A DNA stretch of 64,000 bases, from positions 496,001 to 560,000 of the forward strand of contig NZ_PVZG01000001.1 of the NCBI RefSeq assembly GCF_003002065.1, written 5' to 3'. This document shows, piece by piece, positions 1 through 9,954 of this stretch (its first letter is position 1; each line of letters begins with the position of its first letter). The notes under the pieces were generated by a model. That model worked only from the letters and a program-made list of their open reading frames with translations. It did no database searches and was not told the origin of the DNA. The translations under genes and the position numbers were made by a program. This DNA is from Pseudosporangium ferrugineum. Its GTDB lineage: Bacteria; Actinomycetota; Actinomycetes; Mycobacteriales; Micromonosporaceae.

Positions 1-1
1 C

Positions 2-175
2 GAGCTGCAGCTCGTGGTGGCGCCGTTCTTCGTGGGCGACTCCAAGGCGCCGCGCTTCGTCGGCGACGGCACGTTCCCGTGGAGCCCGCACCGCCGCGCA
101 GACCTCATCGAGGTGCGCCAGATCGGCGACGTGGTGCTGCTGCGCTACGCCCTGTCCGACCGGTTCCGGGACTGA
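2..175 (+). CDS. RibD C-terminal/dihydrofolate-reductase-like protein, 3' end only
   Basis: Only the last 57 codons are present; the gene begins upstream of the window. The reading frame opens ELQLVVAPFFVGDS and continues with an APRFV element and a GDVVLLRY element before TGA. This pattern is typical of the last beta strands of the RibD C-terminal domain and related pyrimidine reductases, which reduce a ribosylamino-pyrimidine or similar substrate with NADPH. The next gene, 50 bp downstream on the same strand, is a GTP cyclohydrolase II, which makes the pyrimidine substrate of such reductases, so the two probably share an operon. Whether they serve riboflavin or a specialised deazaflavin or pyrimidine product cannot be judged from the fragment. 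Confidence 0.6.
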   Translation, partial: ELQLVVAPFFVGDSKAPRFVGDGTFPWSPHRRADLIEVRQIGDVVLLRYALSDRFRD

Positions 176-225
176 CGGTGACCCCGCAGGTGGAACCGCA
201 AACCGCTGATCGAAATGGGGGCCCG

Positions 226-873
226 ATGTCCGACGCGCCGGCCTGGAGAGACATCCCGCAAGCGACGGTACGGACCCGCGTGACCGTCCCGCTGCGCTTC
301 GCCGACGGGTACGCCACGACCGCCCGCGTGCTGACCTTCGACGGCCTGGTCGACGGCCGCGAGCACCTCGCCCTGGGCCTGGGCGACTGGGAGCGCTCGC
401 TCGGCGAGAGCCCCCTGGTGCGCCCGCACAGCGAATGCCTCACCGGCGACGTCTTCGGCAGCCAGCGCTGCGACTGCGGCCCGCAACTGCGCGAGGCGGT
501 CGAGCGGATCGCCGTCGCCGGCGGGCTGCTGCTCTACCTGCGCCAGGAGGGCCGCGGCATCGGGCTGTACGCGAAGCTCGACGCGTACGCGCTGCAGGAG
601 GCGGGGCTGGACACGTACGAGGCGAACGTGGCGCTGGGCCGCGGTGAGGACGAGCGGGACTACACCGCGGCCGCGCAGATGCTGCTGGCCCTGGGCGCCG
701 ACAAGATCCGGCTGCTGAGCAACAACCCGGACAAGGCCGCCCAGCTCCAGGCGTACGGGGTGGAGATCAAGGAGCGGATCCCGACGGGGGTGCACCTGTC
801 CGCGGACAACCTGCGCTATCTCGCGACGAAGGCCACGCACACGGCGCACACCCTCAACCTGCCGGGACTGTGA
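226..873 (+). CDS. ribA: GTP cyclohydrolase II
   Basis: A 215-aa cytosolic enzyme that converts GTP to 2,5-diamino-6-ribosylamino-4(3H)-pyrimidinone 5'-phosphate, formate and pyrophosphate, the first step toward riboflavin-type compounds. The zinc site is visible as HSECLTGDVFGSQRCDCG, with Cys71, Cys82 and Cys84. The GTP-binding and catalytic motif LRQEGRGIGLYAK and the later LSNNP motif are intact. ATG at 226 was chosen because it follows a GGGG-rich stretch and fits the family N-terminus; the open frame extends upstream without homology. It is a stand-alone enzyme without the RibB domain found in the bifunctional riboflavin RibBA, so it may be a second copy serving a specialised pathway with the RibD-like gene upstream (inference). 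It converges on the hydrolase gene, overlapping it by 20 bp. Confidence 0.9.
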   Translation: MSDAPAWRDIPQATVRTRVTVPLRFADGYATTARVLTFDGLVDGREHLALGLGDWERSLGESPLVRPHSECLTGDVFGSQRCDCGPQLREAVERIAVAGGLLLYLRQEGRGIGLYAKLDAYALQEAGLDTYEANVALGRGEDERDYTAAAQMLLALGADKIRLLSNNPDKAAQLQAYGVEIKERIPTGVHLSADNLRYLATKATHTAHTLNLPGL

Positions 874-2242
874 CCGGGCAGACGCCGCCCTCCCGGGGCA
901 CGGTCAGGCCGATCAGGTACGCGTCCACCGCCGTCCTCATGCAGTCCGAGCTGCCGTAGGAGCCGTGCCCGGCGCCCGCGTACGTCAGCAGCACGCCGGA
1001 GCGCCCCAGCTGGCGGGCCACGGACAGGGCCCAGTTGTAGCCGGTCGCCGGGTCGTGCCGGGCGTTGATCTGCAGCACCGGCACCGGGGTGTGCACGCGC
1101 AGCCGGTGCTGCGGGCTCGTCACCGGCTGCTCCCACCCCAGGCACAGGGCCACGGCCAGGGCCCCGGCCGAGTAGCGCAGGTCCCGGGTCTCCGCGCGCC
1201 GGACCAACCGGGCGTACTCGTCGTAGTCGCGCACGGTCAGTGACCAGTCGGCGCAGAACACGGGGACGACCGGCGTCGGCACGGCGACCGGCAGCACCGG
1301 CTCGCCGTCGCGCAGGTCCGCCAGCGCCGCCGCCAGATCGGTATATTTCGGGCCGTACAGCAGGGCGTGCAGGAGGGCGTGCAGCTGCCAGACGGACAGC
1401 CCGGTTCCGCCGCGGCCGGCGTCACGCACCAGCTCGTGCCACACCTGCCGCGCGCCCGGATCATGCACGGCACAGGCGTCTCCGGCCTGCTCGCACCAGG
1501 TCACGAACGCGTCGAAGGAGTCCTGCAGCGCCCAGCCCTGCGTCCGCAGGAAGCCGCCGACGTCCTGGCTGTGGTCCATCGCGCTCTCCAGGACGAGGGC
1601 GCGGACGTGCGACGGGTAGCGCTCGGCGTACAGCTCGCCCAGCAGGGTGCCGTACGAGCTGCCGTGGAACGTCACCTGCCGCTCCCCAAGCGCCGCCCGC
1701 AGGGCATCGAGGTCACGGACCGTGTCCGCGGTCCCCGCGTGGGAGATCAGGGAGGGCGGATCCGTCCGGCACGACGCCCAGTACGCCCGGTTGGTGGCGA
1801 TCCGCTCGGCGAAGGCGGCCGGCCCGTCGATGACCGGGTCGGTGACGGCGGGCAGGTCGCAGCGCACCGGGGCGCTCCCGCCGACGCCACGCGGGTCGAA
1901 GCTGGCGATGTCGAACCGGCGCTGCAGCTCCTCGCTGAAGCGCTTCGAGCCGGTCATGATGCGTTTGGTGCCGGAGTCGCCGGGCCCGCCCGGCCCGAAG
2001 ATCAGGGTGCCCACCCGGGTCGCGGGGTCCGCGGCACGGCGGGCGATCGCGAAGCGGAAGGTCTCGCCGTCCGGCCGGGACCAGTCCACCGGCAGATCCA
2101 GGAAGGCGCACTCGGCGCCCGGCGGTGCGGAGGTGCGGCAGGGCTGCCAGTCGATCGGGGGCGGGCCCGCGGACGCGGACGCGGGCACGGCGAGGACGGT
2201 CGCCGCCGTCAGGACCGCCGCGAGGGCTCGGAACATCAGCAT
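854..2242 (-). CDS. Secreted alpha/beta hydrolase, tripeptidyl aminopeptidase (TAP-like) family
   Basis: 462-aa exported hydrolase. The start ATG at 2242 follows an AAGGA ribosome site; the frame extends further upstream but only from here does the protein open with a signal peptide (MLMFRALAAVLTAATVLA, then an AxA site). The oxyanion region GPGGPGDSG and the nucleophile elbow GSSYGT place it in the alpha/beta hydrolase fold. The C-terminal part (VLQINARHDPATGY, then GAGHGSYG with the likely catalytic His) is the TAP-like C-terminal domain found in Streptomyces-type extracellular tripeptidyl or prolyl aminopeptidases. Likely role: release of short peptides or esters outside the cell. The exact substrate is not readable from sequence. 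Confidence 0.85.
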   Translation of the reverse strand: MLMFRALAAVLTAATVLAVPASASAGPPPIDWQPCRTSAPPGAECAFLDLPVDWSRPDGETFRFAIARRAADPATRVGTLIFGPGGPGDSGTKRIMTGSKRFSEELQRRFDIASFDPRGVGGSAPVRCDLPAVTDPVIDGPAAFAERIATNRAYWASCRTDPPSLISHAGTADTVRDLDALRAALGERQVTFHGSSYGTLLGELYAERYPSHVRALVLESAMDHSQDVGGFLRTQGWALQDSFDAFVTWCEQAGDACAVHDPGARQVWHELVRDAGRGGTGLSVWQLHALLHALLYGPKYTDLAAALADLRDGEPVLPVAVPTPVVPVFCADWSLTVRDYDEYARLVRRAETRDLRYSAGALAVALCLGWEQPVTSPQHRLRVHTPVPVLQINARHDPATGYNWALSVARQLGRSGVLLTYAGAGHGSYGSSDCMRTAVDAYLIGLTVPREGGVCPVTVPAG

Positions 2243-2327
2243 GGCTCGATCCTTGTGGGACACACACCACACCCGCATCCGGGACTTCCCGGAGCGCACC
2301 CCCGAGTCCGGCGCCTAAGGTCGAGCC

Positions 2328-2927
2328 ATGACGACTGTCGACTTCTACTTCGATCCGGCGTGCCCGTTCGCCTGGATCACGTCCCGCTGGATCCTCGAGG
2401 TCGAGAAGCAGCGCGAGATCGACCTCCGCTGGCACGTGATGAGCCTGTACGTGCTGAACGAGAACCGTGACCTCCCGCCGGACTACCGCGCGCTGATCGA
2501 CCGTTCGCTCGGCACCGTACGGGTCGTCACCGCGGCCGCCCAGCAGCACGGCGACGAGGTGCTCGGCCCGCTCTACACCGCGCTCGGCACGCGCATCCAC
2601 AACCAGGGCAACAAGGACCTCGACGCGGTGGTGAAAGAGGCCCTCGCCGAGGTCGGGCTGCCGGCGGAGCTCGCCGCGGCGGCGCGGAGCGAGGAGTACG
2701 ACGCCGCGCTGCGCAAGAGCCACCACGAGGGGATGGACCCGGTCGGCGACGACGTCGGCACGCCCACCATGCACATCGACGGCGTGGCGTTCTTCGGCCC
2801 GGTGCTCTCCAGCATCCCCCGCGGCGAGCAGGCCGTCCGCGTCTTCGAGGGCGCGGTGGCGCTGGCGAACTATCCGGACTTCTTCGAGCTCAAGCGTACC
2901 CGTACGGGTGGCCTGAACTTCGATTGA
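2328..2927 (+). CDS. Mycothiol-dependent nitroreductase, Rv2466c/DsbA-like family
   Basis: 199-aa DsbA-fold protein. The opening [20 protein letters not shown], the internal [33 protein letters not shown] and [18 protein letters not shown] and the ending FFELKRTRT match the mycobacterial Rv2466c family almost block for block. Those enzymes use mycothiol to reduce nitro compounds in the cytosol during oxidative stress. The active site reads CPFA here, whereas Rv2466c has CPWC, so the second (resolving) cysteine is missing and the enzyme must be monothiol. The gene is divergent from the secreted hydrolase, 85 bp away, so the two promoters share that gap. Confidence 0.88.
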   Translation: MTTVDFYFDPACPFAWITSRWILEVEKQREIDLRWHVMSLYVLNENRDLPPDYRALIDRSLGTVRVVTAAAQQHGDEVLGPLYTALGTRIHNQGNKDLDAVVKEALAEVGLPAELAAAARSEEYDAALRKSHHEGMDPVGDDVGTPTMHIDGVAFFGPVLSSIPRGEQAVRVFEGAVALANYPDFFELKRTRTGGLNFD

Positions 2928-2985
2928 CCCCGGTTCGTCCACAGGCCACGGCCCGGCTCCGGAGGGAGTCACTAAACTCGCCGGG

Positions 2986-4824
<1,839 letters not shown>

Positions 4825-4949
4825 GAGGCGTTCTCTCGTTCTCGGGGCAGCTACCCGGGCGGGGGCGGGCTGATGGGGAAATGGGGTGCCGGGGTCTCCC
4901 CGGGGGTGCCATGCTGCGCGCATCGACCTGCTGGGAAAGGACCCGCTGC

Positions 4950-5324
4950 ATGCAGTTCGCCGAGGCACTCGAGCACCATCTCGCCACGATCACGGGCCGG
5001 GACGCGGAGGCGTTCCTGGCCACCGTGCACGACGACGTCGCCGTAATCACGCCGGACGGGCGGTTGCTCGCGGGCCGCGAGGAGGTCGGCGCGTTCCACC
5101 GGGAGTGGTTCGCCGATCCCGACTGGTCGTGGAAGCTCGAGCCGCTGCGGTGCACGGAGGCCGGCGACACCGGGGTGGCCACGTACGCGGTCACCTACGA
5201 GGATGTGGACGCCGGCGGCCGGCCGTACGCGATGAACTATGTCCTGAGTCTGGTCTTCGCCCGGGCCGGCGGGACGTGGCTTCTGCTGCATGATCAGAAC
5301 ACGCGTTCCGTCAGAAGACCGTAA
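4950..5324 (+). CDS. SnoaL/DUF4440-like protein (NTF2 fold)
   Basis: 124-aa small cytosolic protein. ATG 4950 follows GGGAAAGGA at good spacing. The pattern AFLATVHDDVAVITPDG, an ITPDGRLLAGREEV loop, FHREWF and a closing W-L-L strand fits the cone-shaped NTF2-like fold used by SnoaL/DUF4440 proteins, which range from isomerases to non-catalytic ligand binders. No conserved catalytic set identifies a reaction, and the flanking genes (recQ, a methyltransferase) do not suggest a pathway. The larger open frame upstream is a shadow of recQ. Confidence 0.7.
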   Translation: MQFAEALEHHLATITGRDAEAFLATVHDDVAVITPDGRLLAGREEVGAFHREWFADPDWSWKLEPLRCTEAGDTGVATYAVTYEDVDAGGRPYAMNYVLSLVFARAGGTWLLLHDQNTRSVRRP

Positions 5325-5400
5325 GAGCGCAAACCCTACCGGCCGCCCCCGCCCCCGGGTTTACTCGAGGGCAGGACGGGCCGGGACGACGGGGGGCGGC

Positions 5401-6267
5401 ATGACGGACACGTTCGACGACACGACCCGGGCCCGGATGGCGAGCATCGAGGCCAACTGGGACGAGCGCACCCCGATCCACGCGGCGAGCGCGTTCTACG
5501 ACGTCGCGGGGCGTGACCCGGAGGACTGGTTCGCCGCGTACGAGTGGGCCGACCTCGGCGACCTCACCGGCCGGGACGTGCTGCACCTGCAGTGCCACCT
5601 CGGCACCGAGACGGTGGCGTTCGCCCGGCGCGGCGCGCGCAGCGTGACCGGCCTCGACCTGTCCGGCGCCGCGGTCGCCGAGGCCCGGCGCATCGCCGCG
5701 GCCCGCGACGCCCCTGTCGAGTACGTGCGGGCCAACGTCTACGACGCCGCGGCGGCCCTCGGCGACCGCCGGTTCGACGTGGTCTACACCGGCAAGGGCG
5801 CCCTGTGCTACCTGCCCGACCTGGACCGCTGGGCCGCGGTGGTGGCCGGCCTGCTGCGCCCGGGCGGCCTGGCGTACGTGGTGGAGTTCCATCCGGCGCT
5901 GACCTCGCTCGGGCTGGTCCCTCGCGACCCGCGGGAGCGGGAGCTGCTGCTGCGCAACGACATGATCGGCGGCCGGGGTGCGGCCGAGCTCGACGCGACC
6001 CGCACCTACACCGACGGCCCGGCCCTCACCGCGGCGACGACCAGCTACGAGTGGGCGCACGGGCTCGGCGAGGTGGTCACCGCGCTGAGCGGCGCCGGGC
6101 TGCGGATCCGCTCGCTGCGGGAGAGCGACGAGCTGCCCTGGCCGCGCTGGCCCCACATGGAACGCACGCCTCAGGGGTGGTGGCGGCTGCCCGCGACCGC
6201 ACCGAAAGTGCCCCTGTTCTACGCCCTGCTCGCAGAAGCCTCAACATCCGCGCCCGGCCGCCGATGA
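5401..6267 (+). CDS. Class I SAM-dependent methyltransferase
   Basis: 288-aa Rossmann-fold methyltransferase. The SAM motif I reads VLHLQCHLGTETVAFARRG, followed by the acidic strand end VTGLDLSG, and motif post-II/IV FDVVYTGKGALCYLPD. ATG 5401 follows GGGGGGCGGC and gives the expected N-terminus (MTDTFDDTTRARMASIEANW); upstream in-frame codons carry no homology. The acceptor substrate is unknown. Its stop codon overlaps the ATG of the following EAL-HDOD gene (ATGA), so the two are translationally coupled, an unusual pairing of a small-molecule methyltransferase with a signalling protein. Confidence 0.8.
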   Translation: MTDTFDDTTRARMASIEANWDERTPIHAASAFYDVAGRDPEDWFAAYEWADLGDLTGRDVLHLQCHLGTETVAFARRGARSVTGLDLSGAAVAEARRIAAARDAPVEYVRANVYDAAAALGDRRFDVVYTGKGALCYLPDLDRWAAVVAGLLRPGGLAYVVEFHPALTSLGLVPRDPRERELLLRNDMIGGRGAAELDATRTYTDGPALTAATTSYEWAHGLGEVVTALSGAGLRIRSLRESDELPWPRWPHMERTPQGWWRLPATAPKVPLFYALLAEASTSAPGRR

Positions 6268-7520
6268 GTCACGGCGTGAACCCCATGGTGCCGTTCCCGC
6301 TGCCGGGCACACAGCTCGTGCACGTCGGCCGGCAGCCGATCTTCGACGCGACGGGCGACGTCGTCGCCTACGAGCTCCTGTTCCGCGGCAGCATGGACGC
6401 GATCGAGGCCGGCCGCCGCGACACCTACGCGACGAGTCAGGTCATCGTCAACGCGTTCACCGAGTTCGGCATCGACGAGGTCGTGGGCGACCGCACCTGC
6501 TTCATCAACATGACCCGGGAGTTCCTCACCGGCGAGCTGACCCTGCCGTTCGGCCCCGACCACGTGGTGCTCGAGGTGCTCGAGACCGTCGACGTCGACG
6601 ACGAGGTGATCGCCGGCGTCTCCGCGCTGGTCGCCCAGGGCTACCGCATCGCGCTGGACGACTTCGTCTGGGGCTCCGGCGCCGAGCGGCTGCTCCCGCT
6701 CGCCTCCTTCGTCAAGCTGGACCTGCTCCAGGGCGACCTCAGCCACCTCGACGAGATCGTCACGGCCTGCCGGCAGTATCCCGACATCAAGATCGTCGCC
6801 GAGGGGCTGGAGACCGGCGAGCAGCTCGCGCTCAGCAACCGGTACGGCTTCGAACTGCGCCAGGGTTACGTGCTCAGCCGGCCGCAGGTGCTGACCGCGG
6901 CCAGCCTCACCCCGTCGAAGCTGCGCCGCCTGGAGCTGATCGGGGCGCTGAGCGCCGCGGACGCCGACATCGAGAAGATCCTGACCATCATCGCCGGCGA
7001 CCCGGCCCTCACCATGCGGGTGCTGCGCGCGAGCAACTCGGCCGCCGTCGGTGCGACCAGCCGGGTCTCGTCCGTACGCCAGGCGGTGGTCATGCTCGGC
7101 CTCGCGCACATCCGCCAGTGGGCGATGCTGATGGTCGTCGACGACGTGGCCGAGGCGACGGAGGTGCAGATGGCCGACGCGCTCACCCGCGCGCGGCTCT
7201 GCGAGAACGTGGCCTCCGCGTTCGGCGCCAAGTCCGACGCCGCGTTCATGGCGGGCCTGATCACCGCGGTCGCCCAGATGATCGGGCTGAGCCCGGCCGC
7301 GATCGCGCACCAGCTGCCGCTCGACATCGAGATCTCCGCGGCGCTGGAGCGCGGCACCGGGGCGCTCGGGCAGGTGCTGCGGGTCGTCAACGCGTACGAG
7401 CGCGGGGACCTGAGCGAGGTCGCGGCGGCGTACGCGGGCGAGGACCTGTCCGGCACGGTCATGGCCGCGATGCGCTGGTCCACGATGGCGGTGGCCGCGA
7501 CCCAGGCGGCAGCGGCGTGA
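6264..7520 (+). CDS. EAL-HDOD signalling protein with degenerate EAL domain
   Basis: 418-aa cytosolic protein with an N-terminal EAL-like domain (about residues 12-200) and a C-terminal HDOD domain (about 210-400). The EAL signature is replaced by YELLFRG, and the metal-binding DDFGTGYS loop reads DDFVWGSG, so cyclic-di-GMP hydrolysis is unlikely. VAEGLET near residue 180 is retained. This matches the YuxH/CdgJ-type EAL-HDOD family, where the EAL domain is thought to bind rather than cleave the nucleotide and HDOD mediates protein interactions. The ATG overlaps the preceding methyltransferase stop; another in-frame ATG lies seven codons further on. Confidence 0.82.
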   Translation: MSHGVNPMVPFPLPGTQLVHVGRQPIFDATGDVVAYELLFRGSMDAIEAGRRDTYATSQVIVNAFTEFGIDEVVGDRTCFINMTREFLTGELTLPFGPDHVVLEVLETVDVDDEVIAGVSALVAQGYRIALDDFVWGSGAERLLPLASFVKLDLLQGDLSHLDEIVTACRQYPDIKIVAEGLETGEQLALSNRYGFELRQGYVLSRPQVLTAASLTPSKLRRLELIGALSAADADIEKILTIIAGDPALTMRVLRASNSAAVGATSRVSSVRQAVVMLGLAHIRQWAMLMVVDDVAEATEVQMADALTRARLCENVASAFGAKSDAAFMAGLITAVAQMIGLSPAAIAHQLPLDIEISAALERGTGALGQVLRVVNAYERGDLSEVAAAYAGEDLSGTVMAAMRWSTMAVAATQAAAA

Positions 7521-7536
7521 CCACCCTTGCCGATCT

Positions 7537-7553
7537 CCTACTTGGGAAGTAGG
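7537..7553. promoter_or_regulatory. Interrupted palindrome over the leader of the GST gene
   Basis: CCTACTT-GGG-AAGTAGG: perfect 7-bp arms around a 3-bp centre, ending 8 bp before the ATG of the glutathione-transferase-like gene and overlapping its GGGAAG ribosome site. It can act as an operator (CTACTT/AAGTAG half-sites are the kind bound by winged-helix redox or quinone regulators such as HxlR relatives; inference) or as a small leader hairpin that masks the ribosome site. Confidence 0.5.
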
Positions 7554-7561
7554 GTTTCGGC

Positions 7562-8449
7562 ATGGTGCAGCAGCCGCACGTCACCCAGTTCGCCGGGCCC
7601 GTCGACACCGCCACCTACGGCGAGTACAGCATCCCCGGCACGCCCGGTCCCCTGCTGCGCTTCACCGGACGCATCACCACCGGCGGCGAGTTCACCGCGG
7701 AGCCGGCGCGCTACCACATCTACGGCGGCTGGTTCTGCCCGTGGTCGCACCGCGTCGCCATCACCCGCGCGCTGGCCGGCCTCGAGGACATCGTCGGCAT
7801 GTCCTTCGTGGACGACGACCGCGACGGCCGCGGCTGGGCCTTCCGCGAACAGTACGGCCCCGACCCCGTCAACGGCTTCATGCTGCTGCGCCAGGCGTAC
7901 GAGGCGACCGAGGAGGGCTTCGACGGCCACGTGTCGGTGCCCGCGCTGTGGGACCGGGCCACGTCCCGCCTCGTCAGCAACGACACCCACGGCATCGGCA
8001 TCGACCTGGCCAGCCGCTTCGGCCACCTGGCGACGCCGGTGACCGACACGTACCCGGAGCACCTGCGCGGGAGCATCGAGGAACTCGACGGGTGGCTCGG
8101 CCCCACGGTCAACCACGGCGTGCGGGCGGCCGCCGCGGCTCCCGGCCCGGCCCGCGACGCGCTCCTCGAGGCGTTCGAGCGGCTCGACGACAGGCTGTCC
8201 CGCTCCCGGTACCTGCTCGGCGACGACCTGACCGAGGCGGACATCCGGCTCTGGGTCACCCTGGTCCGCTACGACGTGGGCGCCAATGCCGGGCGCGCGA
8301 TCAATCCGGGTCTGCACGTGTACCCGCACCTGTGGGCGTACGCCCGGGAGCTCTACGCAATCCCGGCCTTCCGCGACACGACCGACTTCGCGACCTTCAG
8401 CCGGCCGGGGGCGGCGCTGCCGGACTGGTCCACCCCGAGCGGCCGCTGA
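7562..8449 (+). CDS. Xi-class glutathione-transferase family protein (glutathionyl/mycothiyl-hydroquinone reductase type)
   Basis: 295-aa cytosolic protein of the YqjG/Xi-class GST family. The thioredoxin-like domain has the catalytic Cys59 in WFCPWSHR, and the all-helical C-terminal domain contains YLLGDDLTEADIRLWVTL. Family members reductively remove glutathione from quinone adducts; since actinomycetes use mycothiol, a mycothiol counterpart reaction is likely (inference). The sequence around Cys59 and the ADIRLW motif are intact and the length is normal. The upstream palindrome over the leader suggests regulation by a quinone- or thiol-stress repressor. Confidence 0.85.
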   Translation: MVQQPHVTQFAGPVDTATYGEYSIPGTPGPLLRFTGRITTGGEFTAEPARYHIYGGWFCPWSHRVAITRALAGLEDIVGMSFVDDDRDGRGWAFREQYGPDPVNGFMLLRQAYEATEEGFDGHVSVPALWDRATSRLVSNDTHGIGIDLASRFGHLATPVTDTYPEHLRGSIEELDGWLGPTVNHGVRAAAAAPGPARDALLEAFERLDDRLSRSRYLLGDDLTEADIRLWVTLVRYDVGANAGRAINPGLHVYPHLWAYARELYAIPAFRDTTDFATFSRPGAALPDWSTPSGR

Positions 8450-8504
8450 CCCCATGCCGCCCGGCCGCCGGGACATCCGCCCGGCCGCCCGGACATCCGG
8501 CGCC

Positions 8505-8750
8505 GGGCCGGCCGGCAGCCCGTTCACCCCGCCCACGGGCCACTCCCGACCGGCAGCCCGCCGCGTTCACCCCGCCGCCGGGCTATCCCGACCGGCAGCC
8601 CACCCGTCCACCCCGCCGCCGGGCCTACTTCGACCGGCAGCCCGCCGCGTCCACCAGCTCCCGGACCGATACGGCCACGCCGGCAGCCCGCCGCGCCCAA
8701 CCCGTCGACGGGCCTATCCCCGACCGGCAGCCCGCTCTCCACCCCGGCCG
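8505..8750. repeat. Imperfect ~42-bp tandem repeats
   Basis: About six degenerate copies of a unit containing GACCGGCAGCCCGCCGCG followed by CCACCCCGCCGCCGGGC; the core GACCGGCAG recurs at 8548, 8590, 8632 and 8722, with looser copies near 8513 and 8681. The array fills the gap between the convergent GST and KAS III genes. No gene was found in it; open frames here are repeat artefacts. Confidence 0.75.
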
Positions 8751-8769
8751 GCCGCGCGGCTTCGGGGGC

Positions 8770-9783
8770 TCAGGAGGCGTACCAGCGCATCAGGGCCGCG
8801 CCCACCGACATGCCGCCGCCGAAGCCGGCGACCAGGACCAGGTCGCCGTCGTGGAGCGCGCCCGCCCGGGCCGCCGCGTCGAGCGCGACGGCCGCGGAGC
8901 CGCTGCCGGTGTTGCCGTAGCGGTCCAGGACCAGGTGGGTACGCGCCGAGGCCAGCCCCGCCGCGTCCACCAGCTCCTGGATCATGACGCCGTTGGCCTG
9001 GTGCGGCACGAAGTGGTCGATCTCGTCGGCGGTGACGCCGGCGCGCTTGAGCAGCGTCTCGAGCACCGGCGGAACGCCCGACAGCACGAAGTCCCGGACG
9101 CCACGGCCGTTCATGCGGAAGAAGTGGTCACCGCCGGCGACCGTCTCGGCGGAGGCGGGCAGGCGGCTGCCGCCGGCCTTGACGTGGATCAGCTCGTGCG
9201 CGTCGCCGCGGGTCACCAGTTCCAGATCGATGATTCCGTACGGCGAGGGCACCGCACCGACGACGGCCGCGCCGGCGCCGTCACCGAACAGGATCGCCGT
9301 ACGCCGGTCGTCGAAGTCGAGGATGCGCGAGTAGACGTCGGCCGCCACCACGAGCACGACCGTGTCCGGCTTCACGGTGACCAGGCTGTTCGCGAGGGCC
9401 AGCCCGAAGACGAAGCCGGCGCACACGACGTTGATGTCGAAGCAGGCCGCCCGGTGCGCGCCGATGGCGTGCTGCACCAGCGAGGCGGTCGGCGGCTGCG
9501 GCGAGTCCCCGGTCGACGTGGCGACGATGAGGTAGTCGACCCGGTCGGCCCCGATGCCGGCGTCCGCCAGGGCCGCGGTCGCGGCGCGTACGGCCAGGTC
9601 GGAGGTGGCCTGGTCGGGGGCGGCGAACCGGCGGGCCTCGATCAGCGTCTTGCGGGCGATCCATTCGGGGGTGGTGTCGGTGACCCGTTCCACCAGGGCC
9701 TCGTTGGTGACCTCGTGCTCGGGCACGTACGAGCCCGTGCCGAGGATCCCGGCGCTCGGTATCGACTGCATGCCCGCACTCAT
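8770..9783 (-). CDS. 3-oxoacyl-ACP synthase III family protein (KAS III-like)
   Basis: 337-aa thiolase-fold condensing enzyme. All three catalytic residues are in place: Cys121 in INVVCAGFVFG, His261 in VPHQANG and Asn291 in YGNTGSGS; the C-terminal GFGGGMSVGAALMRW also fits. KAS III enzymes start fatty-acid chains by condensing an acyl-CoA with malonyl-ACP, and relatives make specialised acyl products. The gene stands alone, without fab neighbours, so a specialised or stress-related role is as likely as the housekeeping FabH. Start is uncertain: ATG 9783 is used, ATG 9771 is equally plausible, and a GTG at 9852 would add residues unlike the family. Confidence 0.85.
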   Translation of the reverse strand: MSAGMQSIPSAGILGTGSYVPEHEVTNEALVERVTDTTPEWIARKTLIEARRFAAPDQATSDLAVRAATAALADAGIGADRVDYLIVATSTGDSPQPPTASLVQHAIGAHRAACFDINVVCAGFVFGLALANSLVTVKPDTVVLVVAADVYSRILDFDDRRTAILFGDGAGAAVVGAVPSPYGIIDLELVTRGDAHELIHVKAGGSRLPASAETVAGGDHFFRMNGRGVRDFVLSGVPPVLETLLKRAGVTADEIDHFVPHQANGVMIQELVDAAGLASARTHLVLDRYGNTGSGSAAVALDAAARAGALHDGDLVLVAGFGGGMSVGAALMRWYAS

Positions 9784-9954
9784 CGGCGCCGGAGGGGCAG
9801 GGTTGAGGACTCGGCGGGCACGATCACGCCAGCGACGTCCGTAAATGTCCACCTTCGTAATCCGGTTGTTACACGAAGGCCTTCCTCTTCCGAATGAAAT
9901 TCACGAAGCTCTATCTCAGTCCGGCCCGACCCGGCCGGCACGAGAGGAGATACG

